Assembly: GCF_037975245.1 (NCBI RefSeq)
Contig: NC_092580.1
Coordinates: 28,921,501 to 28,985,500, forward strand
DNA from: Apostichopus japonicus
Lineage: Eukaryota > Echinodermata > Holothuroidea > Aspidochirotida > Stichopodidae
DNA length: 64,000 bases
Direction: 5' to 3'
The notes under the pieces were generated by a model. That model saw only the letters and a list, made by a program, of their open reading frames with translations, searched no databases and was not told the origin of the DNA. The position numbers and the translations under genes were made by a program. Shown here piece after piece: positions 59,501 to 64,000 of this stretch. The first letter of the stretch is position 1. Every line of letters begins with the position of its first letter.

Positions 59501-60340
59501 TTCAGTCATGCTTACAGCTTATAATTGGCCCTGTTGCATGATATTTACATTACTGGGCTATTTTTTCTCGTTTTCTCGAAAAAATATAAATTGAGCAATG
59601 TACTATTGGTGAAGGATTTTGTTCGAATGGAACTGTGCTACGTACTTTGTTAAATCCTTTATTAGTATTTTGAGCTGATTCAGCTAAACTATTGTTAATA
59701 ATCTTGAGAAAAAACACAATAAACCAAAAAAGTAACAAGAAAAGTAAATTATAAAATGGGTTTAATCTAAATGTACCTATTCAGCGAGATAATATAGTTA
59801 TCTGTTCTTTAATTTCTGTAAATCAAAATGACAGAACCGTTATTGACAAACTATCAAATCGGTCATAATTACCCTTGCTTAAGGAATATACATTCTCGCA
59901 TAATAATCGATTTACCTACTCTTAGAGATGGAACTATTAGGAAGAAATATGAACCCTTGAACACTTACCAAAGTATAAGTATCTCCTCAATACCCCTGAA
60001 ATCTATCCAGCCGTATATACGTTCGAGTATTCAACAACCCACGTTTCCAAAAAACTCTCCAAAAATTTTAATTTTAAAGCTCTCGCAAAAAAAGTAGAAA
60101 TTAGTTGCGATTACAGGTATGAGCGACTTAAATATCTCTCGAAGAAGCTACGACATGAGAACTTAATGGCTTTTAACGGTAGATGGCCTGTGATTGGTGG
60201 ACTTGCACTTCTACCGGAAGTGATGACTGCGCATGTCGGTTGAGATCAATTTTCCAACCAACAGCTAAACGTAAGATAAGAATTCTTTTTCCTTTTTTTT
60301 TTTACTTGTTCTTCGTCTTCTTGTTCTAAATGTAGGTACA
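56560..60340. other. Non-coding intergenic sequence
   Basis: AT-rich with short poly-A/T tracts and an (AAT)n at 58815-58831. The 89-codon plus frame at 59828-60097 has a reasonable start context (AAAATGA) but no recognisable domain or signal peptide, and I do not call it. Confidence 0.3.
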
Positions 60341-60347
60341 ACCGTGA

Positions 60348-60625
60348 CTACAATATCTTCGGTCAATTTACATTGTTTAGCCGAGGGGATTCTATATGGG
60401 TGGTACACAACAATTTTACAAGATCAATTGTAAATTTGGGTTGTGGAGGGGAGAAGAAGAAAAATGAATGGAACTATACGATACGGTACTACAATATCTT
60501 CGGTCAATTTACATTGTTTAGCCGAGGGGATTCTATATGGGTGGTACACAAAAAATTTACAAGATCAATTGTAAATTTGGGTTGTGGAGGGGAGAAGAAG
60601 AAAGTGAATGGAAATATACGTCAAG
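60348..60625 (+). repeat. 141-bp direct tandem duplication
   Basis: CTACAATATCTTCGGTCAAT starts at 60348 and again at 60489, and the following about 130 bases match with a handful of differences. The unit is a multiple of three, so a plus frame (60373-60699) stays open through both copies and repeats LFSRGDSIWVVH and FTRSIVNLGCGGEKKK. Whether it is translated is unknown. Confidence 0.93.
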
Positions 60626-60699
60626 GCGGTCAGGAGATCAATGGGTTCAAAATGACGTCATACGTTTCAGAAAATTGTCTTTATGTTTATGGTAATTGA

Positions 60700-62570
60700 A
60701 CCAAACTTTTTCTATCATGATTCAATTGAGCGTACAGACCTATATACAATGAGTAACTTCATTTTACATGCTCATGTAATGAAGATAACGGATATGGTCA
60801 TTACCACGGGTAGTCTTGGTTGAACTCAATACTAATTTCGGCAAAGAATGTTGATGTCACAAACGTAAAGATATACTTTTTTGTGCATGTTGTAGTATAC
60901 AGACGAATTTGGTGAATGCATGTATATTGTGGTTGAATACTGTGCTGCTGTATTCATAGGCGTATAGCGACAGAGTTCTTTTAGTTAGAGAAGCCGAATG
61001 CTGTTCCAGCGGGGCTGGCAGAAGCTATTTTCTAGAATAATACAAATTTGGGAGGGGGGGGGCTAGGAAAAAAATATTTGTGTGTTTTAGGCTCCACCCC
61101 ATCGCTTTCCTAGTAGCTGTGTTCGTTAAATCATAATCAGATGTAGGGGAGGGAATCCTCCTCCCAAACACAAGTAGCTTTCACCCCACAGTCCCTCTTA
61201 CCTGTTGTAGTATTTTGTTAATGCTGTTATTTAACAATTATTCCCTGCCTTGCGGTCTTGACAAAACAACCAAATCCTGACAACATCGCCTTCAAAAATT
61301 GCAGTTCCTCTCATTTGTAGTACAAACGTTGCTTCTTTTTTATAAGTCACAAAAAAGGGCCGCGTTTAGTCACGAAACTGCAAATATATATACCTACAAA
61401 AGACCCCCCCCCCCCCTCTCTGTCTATGTGTGTGTGTTTCACCATCTTTAGAAAAACCTGCACATTAACATATAATGTGGTACTTGTAGAAATTGTCTTG
61501 CTAATTTTTAATCTGTCAGCTTCGATAATGGTCAACAAGCTGTACCATGGAGGTAGAAGAGCTTCTAACTCCATTACTGTATACGCATAAGAACAATGTC
61601 AAAACACTCACCCAGCACTTTGGAGTTAATTATACGATAGGTTGGTTATAAGACTTGTTAAAAGTAATAAGCAAGCTAGGCATACAAATTACAGCTCCGA
61701 GCCCTGAAGTCTTTGAATTGGACGTTTTACCATTCAGTTCGCTTATAACGAAATAAACATATCCGTATATAGGTTGACTCGCAGAGATGATGCGGCCGTT
61801 GAATAGGCCTAACCGATATAATAAGGGGATGATGGCTATACGACCCTCTTATGCGAGTAAACATTCCCGTCGGCTGACAATATCTCGGGCAATCTGCAGA
61901 AACTGTGCTTGCATCATCTCGAGTCAGACTACTATATTATGAGAAGTATGTTACGTATACTGGCCAAAATGTTGGCTAATGAAAGCACAACGCAGGCGCG
62001 GATTTGGTGGGGGGGGGGGGGTAGTGTCTGGGGAGGGTTGATGGATGTCCACCCGCTTTGGATCCGATCCAGCAGTAAAATAGTAGTACTCATGAATGAG
62101 TATTACAAAAGTCAAATCACAAGTGAAAGTGAAAATTTTCCATCGCATATATACAAAAGATACAAAATGTTCAGTGGAGTTGCATATTCATCCTATACAG
62201 CCTAATATAACGTTTCGTTGCTCATTCTAAATAGCCTATCACAGATTGCATAGGGGAATTTAGCAAGTGAACGACTCCAAGGATGTATCTCGGATTATAT
62301 ATAAAATAATAAAAACATGATTCTAGAATTACAGTATATCTAGACTACTGCATTTGCTGCCAATTCGACGGCGAATCATTTTCAAAAACAGCTCCTTTGT
62401 TTTTAAATGTTTTGAATGACAGGACGCCTACCTAGTGACTGTTCGACATGACGTTGTTTGCTTGAAAGACCAGGGCCTTCACCACCCATTGGATGAATCC
62501 ACGCTTTATGTTGATAGGGCGTTCCATATATGTTAGCACCACGTCGATGTAACGCTCTTCTGATGGAACG
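60700..62570. other. Non-coding intergenic sequence
   Basis: Contains poly-G/C tracts at 61405-61416 and 62010-62021. A CAGGCGCGGATTTGGTGGGG block at 61993 resembles a transposon end like that at 50309, without a partner. No gene recognised. Confidence 0.35.
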
Positions 62571-62571
62571 C

Positions 62572-62572
<1 letters not shown>

Positions 62573-62623
<51 letters not shown>

Positions 62624-62628
62624 TATAG

Positions 62629-62663
<35 letters not shown>

Positions 62664-62670
62664 ATATATT
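62573..62670. repeat. (TA)n microsatellite
   Basis: About 95 bases of alternating TA with rare AGATAT and GTAT interruptions, followed closely by a poly-C run (62706-62720). Confidence 0.95.
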
Positions 62671-62724
62671 ATCTACATCAGAGGGGATAATTTAAAGTTT
62701 GCCCGACCCCCCCCCCCCCCTCCA

Positions 62725-64000
62725 TCTTTGAAATCATGTGCACGTCACAGAATTAGAACTAGACTTGGGACAACAATTTGGCTTAGCCGCGTCACGGTAG
62801 TTGTCTACGCGAATATACCTCTGTAGAGGTGTAGAGTTGTATTATTTTAGTATCTTTGTCCAGTTTTCTTCAATGGTTAAAATTAAAAGCTAAACGAGAT
62901 TGATGTTTGCTTTCGATAAGAAACATAAAAAACGATGTAATATAAATACTAAAGACCTCAAAGATCGATTCGAATTATTTCATTCTGAAGAGGTAATTTT
63001 CTTCGGAAAATAAAAGTCGATAGTCATGGTAAAATATGATGATCGGAGGCGTAACGACTTGTAAACTTTTCTAAACACAGTTAACCTATTTTCTTTCCCC
63101 TTCTCTAACTAAAGTATCTTTGTTGAAGACGGATCGATGTTTGGTGGTTTTGATCACGATTGTCAAACAACGAACAGAAATTTAATATTGATTACATGTT
63201 GTACATTTCTAAATGAATGTATCTGTATACAGTCATAAATTTTAATGCCTATCACGCAAATGAAAAAAGCCATCTTCTTTCGATCAATGAAAATTACGTA
63301 TTTGTAGTCAAACAAATTCATCCACAACTTCATAGCTTAATAGTTCCTGGGTTTTTTTGAGATATAAAATATGATATATTTACTTTATTTTGGATGATTG
63401 CCATCATTAATAAACATTAATAAATGCTTTTGGTTTCCTTAAAATGATTAATTCAATATCTTGGAAAATAATTCGACAGTTGGACGGGATGTCATTTTAC
63501 ACTCTAAAAATTGTTGAGCCAAAATTTGACCCAACATTTGGGTACGTATATATAAAAGCAAATTTGGGTAAAGTTTTTTTTGCCCGGCAAAGCAAGAAAG
63601 AAAAAAAGAGACAATTTTGACAAACGTATCAATTTTTAGTAATGTCATTGGTAAATATGCCTTCATGCATGTTTCTTGTTTTGAAGCACAAATTCACCCA
63701 AATTTGGTTGGATACAGATACAACTTCATGTTGTTCTAAAATATTTTAAAAGAATATTTTGTTAATGTAAAATCGTGTACCGTACAATATGTTCATCATA
63801 ACTAAACAGTTATTTTTGATTGCGTCTAATCATATATTCAGTGAACAACAATAAAAATCAAAGACATTTTTCATTTGTTATCCAATGTTCACATATGACT
63901 TCACACATTATTTTGCAAGGTATACTTTAAACTGAAATGACTCAAATTCAGTCTGTCTGTAAACATGTATTTACTTGTTTGTTTGTTTATTTTCCACAAA
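62725..64000. other. Non-coding intergenic sequence
   Basis: AT-rich. A possible transposon end, CACTCTAAAAATTGTTGAGC, lies near 63500 without an identified partner. No gene recognised. Confidence 0.3.

Noticed and set aside
59828-60097. 89-codon plus-strand frame with a fair start context
   Set aside because: No domain, signal peptide, splice or polyadenylation support.
63500-63720. CACTCTAAAAATTGTTGAGC and nearby ATTTGGGT/ACCCAAAT blocks as a MITE
   Set aside because: Only one end-like motif was found and no partner or target duplication inside the window.

Overview
This is animal nuclear DNA, not a microbial window. It is AT-rich and intron-bearing, full of (TA)n microsatellites, poly-G/C tracts, inverted repeats and degraded transposons. 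The best lineage clue is a minus-strand neuropeptide gene at 24063-26080. Its product is a large precursor with many Q-x-F-x-G-K-R units of the thyrotropin-releasing-hormone (TRH) type in the form seen in echinoderms. The aromatic-rich QYFA version points to a sea cucumber (holothurian); species is not determined.

Supported host genes: (1) the 5' end of a minus-strand SLC6 Na+/Cl- neurotransmitter/amino-acid transporter. Its start-codon exon (7174-7398) and second exon (1-128) flank an intron of about 7 kb, have matching splice phase, and the gene continues off the left edge. (2) A tRNA-Ser(CGA), minus strand, 20099-20179. (3) The two-coding-exon TRH-type precursor, 445 residues, with a signal-peptide exon (25966-26080) and one long repeat exon (24063-25285). 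(4) A much weaker candidate for a small secreted, dibasic-site-containing protein on the plus strand at 38019-38333.

The rest is intronic or intergenic DNA colonised by repeats. There are three hAT-like insertions with perfect 8-bp target duplications (1717-2158, 28459-28812, 49653-51285) and a fourth with a 7/8 match (30493-31020). A further element is nested at 50309-51122. There is a decayed Penelope-like retroelement (about 35090-36000) and a LINE ORF1 remnant (14021-14236). tRNA-derived SINE-like segments lie near 19.2, 46.4 and 49.9 kb. There are large foldback structures at 5793-6148 and 16117-17067, and a perfect 57-bp-arm hairpin at 49462-49580. Minisatellites have units of 58, 115 and about 30 bp, and there are segmental duplications at 31.3/31.7 kb and 60.3/60.5 kb.

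The point most worth following is inside the TRH precursor. Besides 17 amidation-competent tetrapeptides it carries 13 spacers that nearly all begin with QLPGG. This resembles the sea-urchin TRH core QYPGG with its KR cleavage site lost. One spacer has instead regained an amidation/cleavage signal and could release a novel longer amidated peptide.
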